From assembly GCF_035046485.1 (NCBI RefSeq), contig NC_085138.1, positions 337,106,263-337,170,262 on the forward strand: DNA of 64,000 nt, in the 5' to 3' direction. A model generated the notes under the pieces. That model worked only from the letters and a program-made list of their open reading frames with translations. It was not told the DNA's origin and searched no databases. The stretch is from Aedes albopictus (lineage: Eukaryota; Arthropoda; Insecta; Diptera; Culicidae). Each line of letters opens with the position of its first letter. The first letter of the stretch is position 1. The position numbers and the translations under genes are program-made. Positions 1-11,790 of this stretch are shown piece after piece.

Positions 1-132
1 ATTTCTATGAAGTTCAATAATTTTAAACCAATTTATTTATGGTTATTATCTGCTAATATAATGTATTGAACAATTAACCAAGGCTGCTCAAATTTGAACT
101 ACGCGTTTTCTTTTTATAGCCTTGCAACATTA

Positions 133-592
133 GAGGCTTTCCACGGACCAGCACGAATCCATTTTAATCGATGTTTTTTAATCTACTTGATACTTTTGTA
201 TACTATTCCTTTTTATATGAGAAACCATTTTTTCATATCAAAAGTTCATATTTTGTCTCGACTAACTTTCAAATAGGGCCTATGAAAAAATGGAACACAA
301 TCAAATTAAAAATTATAACACGGAAACGGCTTGTTCGATCGGAAAGGTGTCTTCAGCAAAGTTGTAGAATAATATATGGCGGCTCTCAGAAAAATACACA
401 TTGAAAAATTTATTTAGTTTTTCTTCTGTTACTAAAAATAAAATATCTCAAAAAGCTATTTTTTTACCTTCGTGTTTTTTTGTGAGAATAAAGTTCATTC
501 TGTTACCTATCATCTGTAAAATTTTTATAGTGGTAAAAAAATGTACAAAAAAGTTATGGCACTTTGAACATTTTTCGTGGCGAGTTTTTTAG
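133..592 (+). repeat. Dispersed repeat family alpha, copy A
   Basis: Non-coding AT-rich repeat. It is an inverted copy of 11283-11790: both contain a GAGGCTTTCCACG start, a CGACTAACTTTCAAA segment, a block around ATATCTCAAAAAGCTATTT and an end near TGGCACTTTGAACATTTT. More distant copies sit at 34.8-35.6 and 37.2-37.7 kb. No protein-coding potential is visible; the short ORFs here are chance. The mobile-element class is unknown because no clean target duplication is seen. Confidence 0.7.
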
Positions 593-1014
593 AGAGCTGT
601 TGTGGAGGTTCGACCTAAGCAGAAGAAATGGCTTACAGTCGTCTCGGCTAGCACAAAATCAAACGCCAACTAATGATCAGATTACGGTTTCATAACCAAG
701 CCATGTATTCAATCAGATTCCTGCACTGATCCTATTCTGCCTAACTGGTTTCTTTCTTAATACTAAAACATTGTTTTGCTTAAGGACAGACTTGTTAGAA
801 TCCCAATATGGCCGCCACAATGGCCGACTTTGGCACCTACTCACGATTTTGAAGGCACAAATCTCTTCGTAAACAAAACCAGCGCTCCTGAGCTTTTTAT
901 TTGAAGCTTATTACAAGTGAGCAAGAACAGAATAATAAAATGCATTGTTGTTTGATGCTTGCTTCTTGAAATTTCAAGACGTTTGTCCTTAACTAGCTAC
1001 TCACGGACCGGCTG
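593..1014. other. Intergenic stretch holding one short MITE
   Basis: Nothing coding is seen. The only structured element is the TTAA-flanked repeat at 784-988, listed separately. Confidence 0.5.
784..988. mobile_element. MITE with TTAA target duplication (piggyBac-like)
   Basis: 205 bp with imperfect terminal inverted repeats starting GGACAGACTTGTTAGAAT on the left and GGACAAACGTCTTGAAAT on the right (reverse complement). TTAA is present immediately outside both ends (780-783 and 989-992). TTAA duplication is the hallmark of the piggyBac superfamily. No transposase is present, so it is non-autonomous. Confidence 0.6.
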
Positions 1015-1182
1015 ATGCTGACATGGGCCATTCCCGACGATCGGACGACTCTTAGTTTGGACGACGACAACCCTCCACAGATCGCATCTCGCTGCCCTGA
1101 CACCGGCTTTTCCGGACGCGTCAGGTGGTGGCCACTCAATCTTGGCGAGTGTTTTCTTGTTGGCAGCTTACCCGTCGGAGTA
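1015..1182 (+). pseudogene. GC-rich coding-like relic, first half
   Basis: A reading frame from ATG at 1015 is much more GC-rich than its surroundings and runs into the TA-flanked element that starts at 1183. Skipping that element and one TA copy, the same frame continues at 2743 for about 30 further codons (through K-V-Q-K-T-K-E-K) to a stop near 2824. This suggests a once continuous coding segment. I do not recognise the protein. A gag or ORF1 remnant of a retroelement, or a host exon, are both possible. No conserved motif can be named. Confidence 0.35.
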
Positions 1183-2740
1183 CAGTACTTTTTCGATTAT
1201 ATCACGAATAAAAAAAATAATCGAGTGATATACTGGAGCGTGATAAAATTGAAACATATATTTTGCGAGTGTTTTTATTACTCTAAATACACCTAAATAC
1301 AAAAAAGCAAATAAAAACCGAACGAAACATCAAACCACACAATAGAAATTGAAAATTCCAAGCAGCATTTTGAAAAAAAAAAAATTAGCCAACCGTCAAT
1401 AAATATCAAGGAGTCATCCTAGACTGTATTTATGCTGCATTGTAGAACAATGTGAAGCAGACGCGCCAACTTGGTCAAATTATTGGGGGGGCAAGCCTCG
1501 TTTTTTTTATTTTTTGTATGGGAAATTCGAAAAATCGTCAAATATTGGGGGGGCAAAACCATGCTTGCCCCCCCTAAGTTGGCGCCTATGATGTGAAGAT
1601 ATCCCTTCAACGCCTCAACTAACTAGTGAAGACGAAATGGAGTCACATGAAATGGAATGCATTAAGTCTGAAATGGCACTCAATAGTTTCCTCGAGTGAG
1701 CAAGCAATAAGTAGCATTTTCAGTCTTGAGTATTATTTAAGTTATGACATCCATGCATGGTAGCAATTGATCATTTCATAACAGCCGTTTAAGTGATTTT
1801 AATGGTCTATTCTGACGAACATCTTTAGATTCTCTTATGCTAGGAATCTTTCTAAGCTTATATGAAGTTGCGAACGGCATTCTAAAGCTTGAATTTTGAC
1901 ATTTTATCAAACCAACTTTGATTGAAATGAGTTAAAATTGCAGTTTTATATAGCTTTCCGTTTGTTAGGTAAATATTTGAGATGTTTTAGAATGCGATTC
2001 TAGATAATCAAGTTCAGTACCCGGTCTGAAACCCCTTATCACCCTTGTCACTGAAACCATTTAGAGTAGAAGCATTAGTTTTGGCCATAATATAGATTGA
2101 AACCTTTCATATTGGCATATTGGTAGTTTTAAATGGGTAATTTGTATTTTTTTAGGAGTGGTTTCCCTTAGACTGATCAAAACTGGTGAACGAACGCTAC
2201 TAATGTGCAAAAGTAGCATACTTATCACGGCGTGTGTATGGGAAAAGTTTATAACAAAAAAATAGGCATCGTCAAATTTTTCGCTATTCAAAAATAGAGG
2301 CTTTCAGCTTTCATTTGCAGGGTCCCTCAAAAAAATCCACCGAGGGATCCCGAACAACTTTTTCAGAATACTGTTTTTCCCCATACAAAATGCACGGTTT
2401 CTAATTGATCCCTATTTCTACTTAACAAACATACCCAATTTTTGTATGAAAAAGTTCCCCCGATTGAATATTTCGATGTTGGGCTTGAATGAAAGCTGGT
2501 AGCGTCAACTTTCACGTAGCGTAAAAATTGGCGATGCCCATTTTTTTGTAATAAATTTGTTCTACCAGACACACCGTGTTATGACAATTTATATGTCCTA
2601 CTTAGTTTGAAATATGTACTCGGAAATATTTCTATCAAATATCATAGCGTGATAAAATCGAAAAAAATACCGTGCTTGAATCGAGCGTGATATAATGGAG
2701 CGTGATTAAATAGAACCGTGACAAAATCGAAAAACCACTG
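1183..2740. mobile_element. TA-flanked Tc1/mariner-type non-autonomous element
   Basis: 1558 bp starting CAGTACTTTTTCGATTATAT and ending as the reverse complement of CAGTGGTTTTTCGATTTTGT. TA lies outside both ends (1181-1182, 2741-2742). Subterminal copies of GAGCGTGATAAAAT / CGATTTTRTCACG occur near both ends, as expected for transposase-binding repeats. No transposase ORF is visible. It splits the coding-like segment at 1015-1182 and 2743-2824. A second MITE (1463-1586) is nested inside. Confidence 0.65.
1463..1586. mobile_element. Short MITE with G-run arms
   Basis: Terminal inverted repeats GCGCCAACTT.GG (left) and CTAAGTTGGCGC (right) enclose two G-tracts (GGGGGGGCAAGC and its inverse). 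About 124 bp, non-coding, nested inside the element at 1183-2740. The superfamily is not clear. Confidence 0.5.
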
Positions 2741-2742
2741 TA

Positions 2743-3552
2743 CTGTCTGCGAAAGTCCAAAAGACAAAAGAAAAGGCCCTGCGGAATTCCGCCCGTGTTA
2801 GCCCCAGATCGTTTTGTTGCAGCAATTAGACTTACTTTCTATGAAAGGCCTTTTCTCGAGACGGTTCAGTCGAAGCGATGCGTTTGGCACCGCGCACGGA
2901 TAACAGTGTGATCCGATCGATTCCGTTGAGTGACCAAGAGCCGGAGCGTTCCTATGGATACGTGCAGGCCAAGGAATCAGCGCTTCGGAACGATGTGGGT
3001 TGCCAGTTCGCAATGGTGCAGATCGTCCTACCCGTATTCAGGTCGCTGCCCGGCCACCCGTTTTTCCTCCTTGAATTCGCGGTGTGTGTGGCTCGGTCCG
3101 GACTCGCTGACTACGCCGTCGTGTGCGGTCAATCTTGCCGACCCCGATCCTCTAACCGGATGATGGCTGGCACGTTCCTCCTTCGGACACTTTTATTCGC
3201 GTTCGCACCGCAGGAAAAACTCAGTGCGAGCTTGCCGAATTGTGCAGTAGCTTGCCGGATCTTGTACAAGATTTGTAGAGCGTGATGTTTCCAGACCGAT
3301 AGTGCGATCTGTTTCTCCTGTGTTGGGCACTGCTCCTGCCCAAGCTCCGGGATTTGGTGTCAATTCACCCCGTGGTTGATATTACGGAGCAATTTCCTCC
3401 ACTTTCTTTCGGACCGCGTTTTTGCCGCAGCTCACACCGATCCGTCTGCCTTTTCTGCCGAGTTTCGATGACGACGTTGTCGTTGGCGGATGTGGATTTG
3501 TCACTTTGGCAGTGCAAGAAAATCAGCAATTCTTGCTTGTATGGGTGCTATT
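2743..3552 (+). other. GC-rich relic region, unassigned
   Basis: The first ~80 bp continue the broken reading frame of 1015-1182. From 2830 to 3470 the DNA stays GC-rich and holds an open frame at 2878-3285 (135 codons) and a shorter one at 3354-3599. Neither translation shows a motif I recognise, and antisense frames are equally open. It may be a decayed retroelement gag region or host exon material; sequence alone does not decide. Confidence 0.25.
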
Positions 3553-3735
3553 ACACTCTTTGCCCAGACGCCAAATATTTGACCACTTTTGACAGATAAA
3601 TTTTGGCAGGCTGTTTGGCTCTGTTTGTCCCTATTCGTTTTTCGAAAGTGACAAATATTTTTGTTTGCCAGGTACACCTTGGTCAAAATTTAACTGTCAA
3701 AAGTGGTCAAATATTTGGCATTGGTCAAAGAGTGT
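3553..3735. mobile_element. 183 bp MITE
   Basis: Long imperfect terminal inverted repeats begin ACACTCTTTG at both ends and continue through CCAAATATTTGACCACTTTT, GACAG and AAATTTTG. The body is only about 60 bp. Non-coding. The target duplication is not clear. Confidence 0.65.
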
Positions 3736-4341
3736 CATACTAGCTTATTTCAAGCAAGTAGCCCATGTCAGGGGGTCGCAGGATGGTGGCTCGTGTGCAC
3801 TGTTATTTCGGCTTAGTAACTAAATGTGTTATGGCTTGTTTCTTTATGGCTAAACGGGCTATTATCACATCATAATCTGAATTTACATTTTAACGTAACA
3901 GTGCATGACGAATTTCCCGCAAACTAGATTTTGGGGTTAGCAGCACCCTCTCAGATTTCAATAGAATTGTGTAGGTATGAAGACTATGTACTTTAAAGCA
4001 ACGTTGCATACTTTGTTGTTTTTTTTTTTAATTTATCTACACTAATATTTGAAAAGGGCTTAAGTTTTTGACCGTTTTTTTATACCAATGTAACTTAAAA
4101 ATAACATGACCTACAAAAAGTGTGGTATGTGTGACTTTAAGGAATTTGTGTGAACTTTCAAGTAAAAAAATTAAATATTGAAAAAACGATCACGCTAAAA
4201 AAAGTTAAAAAATAAATTGAAGTTAATTTGGAATACATGCCCATTTGCGAAATTAAATTAATCCTATTTCGGAGAACCAAACCCCACACCAACCATTAAG
4301 AATATAATTCAAAATGGATCAAAGTAATTAAATTGCTATTA
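3736..4341. other. Repeat-derived stretch before the 4.08 kb element
   Basis: 3903-4170 is an inverted homologue of 10985-11283, sharing the ATATTTGAAAAGGGCTWAAG and ACTTAAAAATRACATKACCT segments. It is therefore the second half of dispersed family alpha. The rest is AT-rich with no gene signal. Confidence 0.55.
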
Positions 4342-4667
4342 CAGTGGGGACCTGATTTTGTCAGCCCCCGATTTTGTCTACCCCCGATTTTGTCTACCCC
4401 CGATTTTGTCAGATTTTTTACCCGATTTTGTCAACCTATTTTGAAGTAAAAAATAAATTTGTATTTCATTCAGAATTTCCATTTTATAATTATTATTGAT
4501 GCAGTTGATGTCTTTAGGCGTCATAGAAAAATTACGCAATGAACAAAACTCGTGTAACTTTTGAAAACGGCCAAACTTTTTTTGCAAACTAACACATTGT
4601 GACAATTTTAGCACCCAACCCTCGCCAATGTTTTAAACCAATATTGTTTTATATTGCTAAAAGATTC

Positions 4668-4962
4668 CAGTTCTCTCTCTTCTTGGCGTAACGTTCCAAC
4701 TGGGACACAGCCTGCTCCTCAGCTTTTATGTATTTTATGTAAACTTTTACAATTTTTAACTGAGATGCCCCAAAGCCAATGTTTATTTTGCATATGTAAA
4801 TATATCGTGTGGTAATCATGAGGATATTTTATACACAAGGTAGTTAAGGCAATGTCGATTATGAAATGGATTCTGAGCTAACCAGGAATCAAACTCGTCA
4901 CCCTCAGCATGGTTTTGTTGATTGCACATGCGCTTACCACATCAGCTATATGAGCTTAAAGA
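4668..4962 (-). mobile_element. Feilai-like tRNA-derived SINE
   Basis: Read on the minus strand, this starts with a decayed tRNA-related head (about 4870-4960) containing GCTGAGGGTGACGAGTTTGA, where GAGTTTGATTCC resembles a pol III B box. It then passes through a CACACGATATA / GCAAAATAAACATTGG body and CTCAGTTAAAAATTG. It ends with GAGGAGCAGGCTGTGTCCCA, a CGTTACGCCAAGAAGAG segment and a GA-rich tail. This order matches the abundant Feilai SINE family of Aedes aegypti as I know it. The copy is diverged. Fragments of the same SINE lie at 7045-7110 and 61930-62055. Confidence 0.65.
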
Positions 4963-5399
4963 CTATTTTGTTTTAATTTTCTCTGGAACAGAACAAACAA
5001 TAAACGCTGCCTGTTGTTGTGATTACAAGTCAATCTATTTACTTCTTTCCAGCATCTCTGGGATTCCTCTAGGTTTACTTGTTTGGATTCATCCAGATAG
5101 GCTAACATATGAAAAGGGCGCAACAATCATTTCGAATTTTTGCTTCTCCCTTCCCTCTGAGCACATGGTCCATTTTTCATGTAATCTCTGACCAGTAATA
5201 GAGCAGACTCCCTTCTATCTGATGACGGGATAAGTTTGTATAAATAAATTAATATACGCCTAGACGGGGTGGAAGAAGTTGAGACATGCAATGGTTGTTC
5301 CGCCCTTTTTTATATGTGTATCTAGATTTATTATGAGATTTGTGTTGTAGATTTCCTGCTTGGATAGCTTAAAAAATTCCTGTGTTAATTGTATTCATT

Positions 5400-6895
5400 A
5401 GAAACCCTTAAGGAATTCGAGATGGGATTTCCCCAAAAAATCTTGCTGCGATTTCTTCAAGAACTTTTGCGTGGTTTCTTGTAAGTTTTTTTTGCTGGTA
5501 TTTCTCCAAGAATTCCGTTGGAAATTTTAAAGGAATTCTTCCGGGAATTTTATAACGATTCATTAAAGTTTGTCTCTTTCAGATTTTCTCAGGCATTCCT
5601 CCTGTGATTTCCCCAGAAGCTTTCCTTGAGACTTGTTCTGGAACTCCTGCTAGGATTCCTCAAAAAGTTTTGATAATATTCTGACAGCATTCTTTGCATT
5701 CATTTTCAAAAAAATTCTACATGAACTTCTACAGCGATGTATCCAGGGGTTTCTCCAATGATTTCTCCAATAATTCCTTATACAGTTGCTACGTGGATTT
5801 ATCCAGGGATTTTCCTAGCGATTCTTTCAAGGCATCCTGCTGGCATTTCTATAAACATATCTGTTCCTCCAAGAAATTTTCTGGAAATTTCAATAAGAGC
5901 CTTTTCAGACATTTCACTAAGAATTGTTCATGCATTCTTCCTATGATACCCCCAGGTTGACGAACTCCTGAGATTCCTTCAGAAATTCTTGCTGGTATTC
6001 CTGTAGGACTTTATCCACTAATTTATACAGGAACTCCCCTAGTGATGTAGTAAGGGAATTCTGTAGATACTTCTGCAATAATTCCTATATGAATAACTGC
6101 GTGCATTAGTCCATGAATAAATCTACGGAAGGCACAAATTTCCCAAATGGAAGAGAACGTGCCCCTGGAGCCAACCTACTGATGAATAAATCTAGCGATT
6201 TTCCTAGGGTTTTTTTTTAAGAATTCCTCTTAGGATTCCTTCAGAGATCCTTCTAAGAATTTCGTAAAATGTTCCTCTATTAATGCCTTCAGTAATTACT
6301 CATACAAGAATTCCTCTAGAGATTTCACTATGATTCCTCTGTTGGATTTCCCAATTGGGCATCCTCTATGGATTTCCCGGGGGTTCCGCTTCAGATTTTT
6401 TCCAGGGTTACCTCTTGGTATTTCTTTACGAAAATCCCTTGGTATTGCTCCTGAAATTCCTCTCGAAAATTTTGTTGGAAACTCTTCTGGAATTCATGCA
6501 AGAATTTAACAATTCATTTCTGCTATGGTTTCTCCTTAAACACTGCTCCTGATATTTCCCCAGTACTTTTTTCCAGGAATTCCTCCATAGATTTATCAAG
6601 GAGATTTCTTCAAAGATTGCAATAGGGATTTTTTCAATGATTTTTCAGAAAATGCTAAAGAAATGCCTCTAGAGATTATTAAGGAGATTGCAGTAAGGAT
6701 TCTTCCAGAAATTACTTAAGGGATTTATCCGGAGCTTCTGTAAAGGTTTTTGCAGAAACTACTCACGGGATCCCTTCGGGAATGTCTTGAGGGTTACGTT
6801 CCGTATATCCTCGGGTGGTTTCTATAAAAAAAAACTCCGAACATTTCTTCAAAGATTTCTCTAGAGATTGTTTAGAGAAAGGCTCTGGAAATTAA
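5400..6895. repeat. Degenerate 12-bp-period minisatellite, cluster 1
   Basis: Dense degenerate units close to TTCCTCCAGGAA / GATTTCTCCAG. The unit is a near palindrome and divisible by three, so it generates spurious open frames (for example 5694-5960 and 6355-6552). The same unit makes up 28160-28800 (opposite strand) and 40080-43950. No gene. Confidence 0.75.
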
Positions 6896-8097
6896 AGTGA
6901 AAAGGCAGCGGAAACGTAGCCAATTCGGACAGTATGAATGTCTATACGTGTCAATCAGATGTTGGTTCATTTGCATTCGTTGACAGCTAAAGTTAGATGT
7001 TATGATTTAAACTGCGCTAACCAGTGTCAACTGTCTTCTGTAGACCACAATTGCTAAGCTAGGAGAAGGCTGTGTTCCAGTAGGGTTGTTATGACAATAG
7101 TTCTGCTGTAAAAAAGCACTCAATCAGAGAAGAGAAGGGCATCTCAGAACAAATCGAACACACGAAAAGTGATTAATTTTAGGCGTGAAAGATCGACTCG
7201 ATTTATTTTATTTCTGCCCGTTTCGTTTCCATCGTGTATAAACGTCAAAACAACTGCATGGATCAAAGTGTATTGATTATTTCAGGTATAATTAAAATTA
7301 ATGAACAGATGACGTCATATCGATGATAAATTATCTTATTCTTCAAAATGTTGCTTCATTGAGAGCTTATCAATTGTTGTTTCGACCACTATTGCAATAA
7401 TATGGTACACGTACCAAAGATGTTTTTTGCAATTGTAGGCTGTTATAAAGCATCATAATGGTGTTTTGCCAATTTTTCTTAATTTTCATAACGTTTTTAT
7501 ACATATTCTCATCACTATTGTATCGCGTACCCTATTTACGGTTTTAAGAGATAAGCAACTTTGACTGTGTCCCCGAAATACATTCTAGTTAAACACATTT
7601 TTTTGCGAATCAGTTTTTGAGTTGGTGTACCTGCCTTCGAAATACTTTGCTTATTCGTGTCAACACGGTTGAAATTTTGCGTGTAAAAAGTGTGGCTTCA
7701 ACCGCTAGGTGTCGTGACCAACAGCATGAAATATTTATCAATTTTTGACTCGGGAGATGACCTTCTCTTCTCTGACTCAATGTTAACTTTGCCGAATACC
7801 ATCTTTCCCTTGCCCTTAAGGCCGCACGGGATGACGTGTAATTTTTCCTATCTTCGCTCTCTTTCTAACAATTTGCCTCGTGATTTTGAAGAAGCAAATA
7901 TCAATTTCCACTGCACTGACGTAGCTGAAACTTTAGTCGATTGTGCACCACAAGTGAGCAAATGAACGATCAAATTTCTAGTCAATAATATGAAGTAGAA
8001 GTTGAGATTTGCATCTTACTAGCAACAGAGCAATGGCGGACGATTCAACCACCGTCCCGTCCGACCTTAACACACTTTCGATTTTTTTACCACAAAA
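6896..8097. other. AT-rich stretch inside the 4.08 kb segment
   Basis: 7045-7110 resembles the 3' part of the Feilai-like SINE on the plus strand (AAGCTAGGAGAAGGCTGTGT followed by CCAGTAGGG). A 91-codon frame at 7690-7965 has no recognisable motif and no supporting signals. Nothing else is assigned. Confidence 0.4.
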
Positions 8098-8267
8098 GGT
8101 TCGTTTAAATATTACGTAACGCAAAATTTGGCAGTTTTAGACCCTATCCGCTATCCTTCCACCGCGTAACTATTTTTGAAAGAGAAATTTTAAAATTTTG
8201 TTTGAAGCGTAACACAGCGCTGAACCCCCCCCCCCCTCATTGGCGTTACGTAATATTTGAACGAACC
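8098..8267. mobile_element. MITE with GGTTCGTTTAAATATTACGT ends
   Basis: The left end GGTTCGTTTAAATATTACGT and the right end (reverse complement GGTTCGTTCAAATATTACGT) are almost identical and continue as AACGC. About 170 bp, with a C14 run near the right end. A degenerate relative with a similar left end lies at 26952-27093. Non-coding. Confidence 0.7.
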
Positions 8268-8426
8268 CAAAGCAGACCCTCCACACCTATCTCCGTCTCT
8301 GACGTGCTCAGAACAATTTTTCAGGAATAGAAAACATATTTTAAAAAATGTCCCGATTTTGTCAGGTACCCGATTTTGTCAGCCCAAAATGCTACCAGGG
8401 GCTGACAAAATCGGGTCCTTACTGTA

Positions 8427-10984
8427 TCTGAATCTAACCCAACACAAAATGTTTTTTTATTTAGTCAAACCAATTTTTGGGTATTTTTATACGTGGATTT
8501 TCACACATTAATATTGAACATAGCTTTATATGTTTCAATTATAAATCTATCCAATACAAAGAATATAATTTAGGATTCTCTTTTGAACCAGAACACCAGA
8601 TCTGTTACACAGAAATTCAGAATATCAAGCAGAAGTCGAATTTCAACTTAAAAGTTTCCTTATCCATAGGAGAATAAAATAAATACTTTGCATTAGATAG
8701 ACATGTGAATCAAACATATGGAGCTATGTTTAATTTAATGTCAGACTCAAACATTACAGAATCCTTGAAAAAGGTCCAATAAGGACCGAAACGTTGGGTT
8801 AAGAAAACATAGTTGTATAGTTGTTTTTGATTGACCAAATTAGACTGAAATGTTAATTAAAGATATCATCCAACGTACAGTCGATCACCCAAAGAAAGTC
8901 AAACTCAAAGCAATAAAAGAAGTACGACCACGATTCTCATCAGTCAACGAGATTGAAACTTTTACTACAAATCATGTTATTGCAATAGGTGAATATCATT
9001 TAAAATAAAAAATCAATTATTTTGCTTTCGGGATGCAATTGATCAGTAAATGAAATACCTTTGCATGTGCCAAAAATATATTTTCTACCTGAATTAATCA
9101 CCCCAGAATGCGAAATGCTACGCAAAACTTTTACGAATTTTCTCAATTTTTAATTATTCATGTTTTAAATTTAATAAATTTCATGAAAACGCCTTAAAGT
9201 ACCTATACAGTTTTCATACTGAAAAAGTGATTACTTCCTGAAAAGTGCAATTTTATGTATAAATTTGAACATTTATAAAATTTTGATGATGAAATCGTGT
9301 TTAGTAAATACTTGGCAGCTAAAAGCATCCATTCGAATATTCAGTACATGTGCGATACAGCCACGGTAACAAAAGTTTGAAAGGGTGCCAAACACGCAAT
9401 TACGGAAAATATTTCATTTAATACAGAAATATGTGACTAATTGACTGTAAAACATGTAACTCATCATTCAATAATCCTTTAGCCGGATGATGGTCATTTT
9501 CTACAAATTGTTTTAACTTTAAAACAATATTTTTAACAAATGCAAATGACCCTCACGTCGATCAATTTCACTCCACTGATAAATTTCACCCGAAATCACG
9601 GTACCTCAGAAATGCTTTTCTTCAAAAGTGCCCATCTTGCGATATATGGCAAAACTTTCAATAATTACAAAAATGTCATGTTTTGCAAATTGAAATAATT
9701 TTTCTTATTTGCCCTGGCCAAGTTCGCAGGGGTTGACGGTATTAAAGTGAAGGAGTTTCATTTTGATTATTGTAATGTAGTGTTCTTTAGTGAAACATAT
9801 CACCTTTTTAACACTTTAATGCACCTCCAACGGTTCATCACGAACCGGCTGCTGCAGATGGAGTATGGCTGATCATATGCATCAGACATACTCGATAAAC
9901 AGGAGGAAGCGCCGGGGCTCAGTAGAGTCTATTCCCAAGCAATAGTTCCAAGTCGGTTGGATTTGAGAAGGTTTTGATGATCGTTACAAATCCTAATAAA
10001 AGTATTATAGGATTTGTGACAGGTTTTGGAACCTTTTATAGCCATCTGACTTCAAAATGTTGTTTGGGCTCTATTTCCCACGTTTCTCGGTTGCTTTTTA
10101 TTACATAGTAATTTATTAATGTCATAGTCGCTTTTTCGAATTTTTACAATGTTAGTTGGTCATATTTTCTTTAAATAAAGCAATAAAAATCGACCGAAGA
10201 ATCAATAGTGGGAAGGAGATTTGCAGCACTTAATTGTGCTGATAGATTCAAAGCTAACGTGCGAACACTTAAACGCATTGTTGACGTCAATGCGTTCGAC
10301 GTGACATTTTGGACAAAAACTGACTGCTTTATATTAACTGAATAACGTTACTTGTGTATTGACATTTCTAGGCTACGCTTGAGAAAATGACATAGTTCAT
10401 CTAGGTAGGACCGATAGGACAATTGAACGAATTTGAATATTTTTAATAGTATTTGTAGCAGGATGAAAGTTGACATGAAATCTTTATTATTTTAAAATTT
10501 TATTGCAATCAACTGACCAACTTGGCGTATTTTTGATTATCTCTTAGATGTTCAGAAGTTCAGTTACATGTTTCTGTGGATTTTGGACCAATGACAATTT
10601 AAGGACACAAGAGATGAACACAAGTAGAAAACGATTAGCGAAATCAAGAAAACAATTTGACACAGGAAAAAAACAACATACGACAACTGACTTAACGAGG
10701 AGAAAAACATATTTAACCATACCACAAAATCAAACAAGGAGACAAACACAAACCGTGTGACCATAACACTACATACGCAAATCCTGACTGACTGACCAAT
10801 TGAAAACTTTCCAATCTTCTACCGTAACTTTCTGAGTCAGTTGCAACAGTGTCTTAATGGATATCATTTTCCGCGTACGGCTGGCAAACTGCTTCTGAAA
10901 GATTACGTACTCTTTTCTATCTTCGGGTCTAGTGTAGAGGTTTCAACTCTATTCAGAGTGCAGCTAGAAACCTAGCAATAAAAA
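8427..10984. other. AT-rich non-coding stretch
   Basis: No gene is recognised. It holds the inverted-repeat element with a hammerhead-like core at 8708-8831 (listed separately), a short open frame of about 52 codons from 8859 with no motif, and a 10-bp-arm hairpin at 9986-10017 (ACAAATCCTA ... TAGGATTTGT). A 70-codon frame at 10548-10760 is low complexity. No other structure was seen. Confidence 0.4.
8708..8831 (+). mobile_element. Small inverted-repeat element with hammerhead-like core (degenerate)
   Basis: The outer arms AATCAAA (8708) / TTTGATT (8831 end) and the inner arms CTATGTTT (8724-8731) / AAACATAG (8805-8812) enclose CCTTGAAAAA, a GGTCC-AATAA-GGACC stem-loop and GAAACGTT. The order of stem, GAAAC and inverted repeat matches the elements at 32464-32689 and 49297-49716. 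The CTGANGA box is degraded here, so this is the weakest of the three. Confidence 0.4.
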
Positions 10985-11790
10985 AAAAAAAAATTTCTTA
11001 TTTGCATTTTTTTACTTTTAAAGCGTATTGACATTTTTCAATGTTATGAAAGTTCACATGATTATCTAAAAGTCACCCATACATAACTTTTTGTAGGTAA
11101 TGTCATTTTTAAGTTATATTGAGTAAAAAACGGTCAAATACTTTAGCCCTTTTCAAATATTAGTCTAGATAAATACAAAAACAACGTATGCAATCTTGTT
11201 TAAAATACATAGTCTTTAAACCTAAGAAATTCCATCGGATTCAGTTTGCGTGAATTCGTGGCGAGTTTGCGTGAATTCGTCATACACTCTAAAAAACACA
11301 CAACCGAAAATGTTCAAAGTGCCACAACTTTTTTGTACATTTTTTTACCATTATGAAATTTCTACAGATGGTAGCTAACAGAATGAACTTTATTCTCACA
11401 AAATATGACGAAGGTAAAAAAATAGCTTTTTGAGATATTTAATTTTTAGTTACAAATTTCAGTTTTTTTTTGAAGAAAAACTAAAAAAAATTTCAATGTG
11501 TATTTTTCTGAGAGCCACCATTTATTAATCTACAACTTTGCCGAAGACAGTTTTCCGATCAAACAAGCAGTTTCAGAGATAAGATTTTCCATTTGCATGT
11601 GTTCCATTTTTTCATAGGCCCTATTTGAAAGTTAGTCGAGACTCCATATAAAGTTTTAATATGAAAAAATGGTTATTTATATTGATTAGAACAGCTGTGC
11701 AAAATTATATGCAAATCAAAAATGCAAAATTTAAAAAAAATGGATTTTTTTCGTGCTGCTTCGTGGAAAGCCTCATTAGCATTAGCATTA
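10985..11790 (-). repeat. Dispersed repeat family alpha, copy B
   Basis: On the minus strand this copy carries both halves of the family: the part homologous to 133-592 (11283-11790) and the part homologous to 3903-4170 (10985-11283). It is the most complete copy in the window. AT-rich and non-coding. No terminal inverted repeat was identified. Confidence 0.7.

Larger units (their letters stand above)
4342..8424. mobile_element. 4.08 kb segment bounded by TA-flanked mariner-type ends
   Basis: The left end begins CAGTGGGGACCTGATTTTGT and the right end, reverse complemented, CAGTAAGGACCCGATTTTGT; 24 of the first 27 bp agree. TA flanks both ends (4340-4341, 8425-8426). Extra copies of CCCGATTTTGTC lie just inside each end. 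The same ends bound the 215 bp element at 17323-17537. No transposase is seen. The inside holds a SINE, a minisatellite and another MITE. It may be one large non-autonomous element that received insertions, or two separate elements whose ends happen to face each other. Confidence 0.5.
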
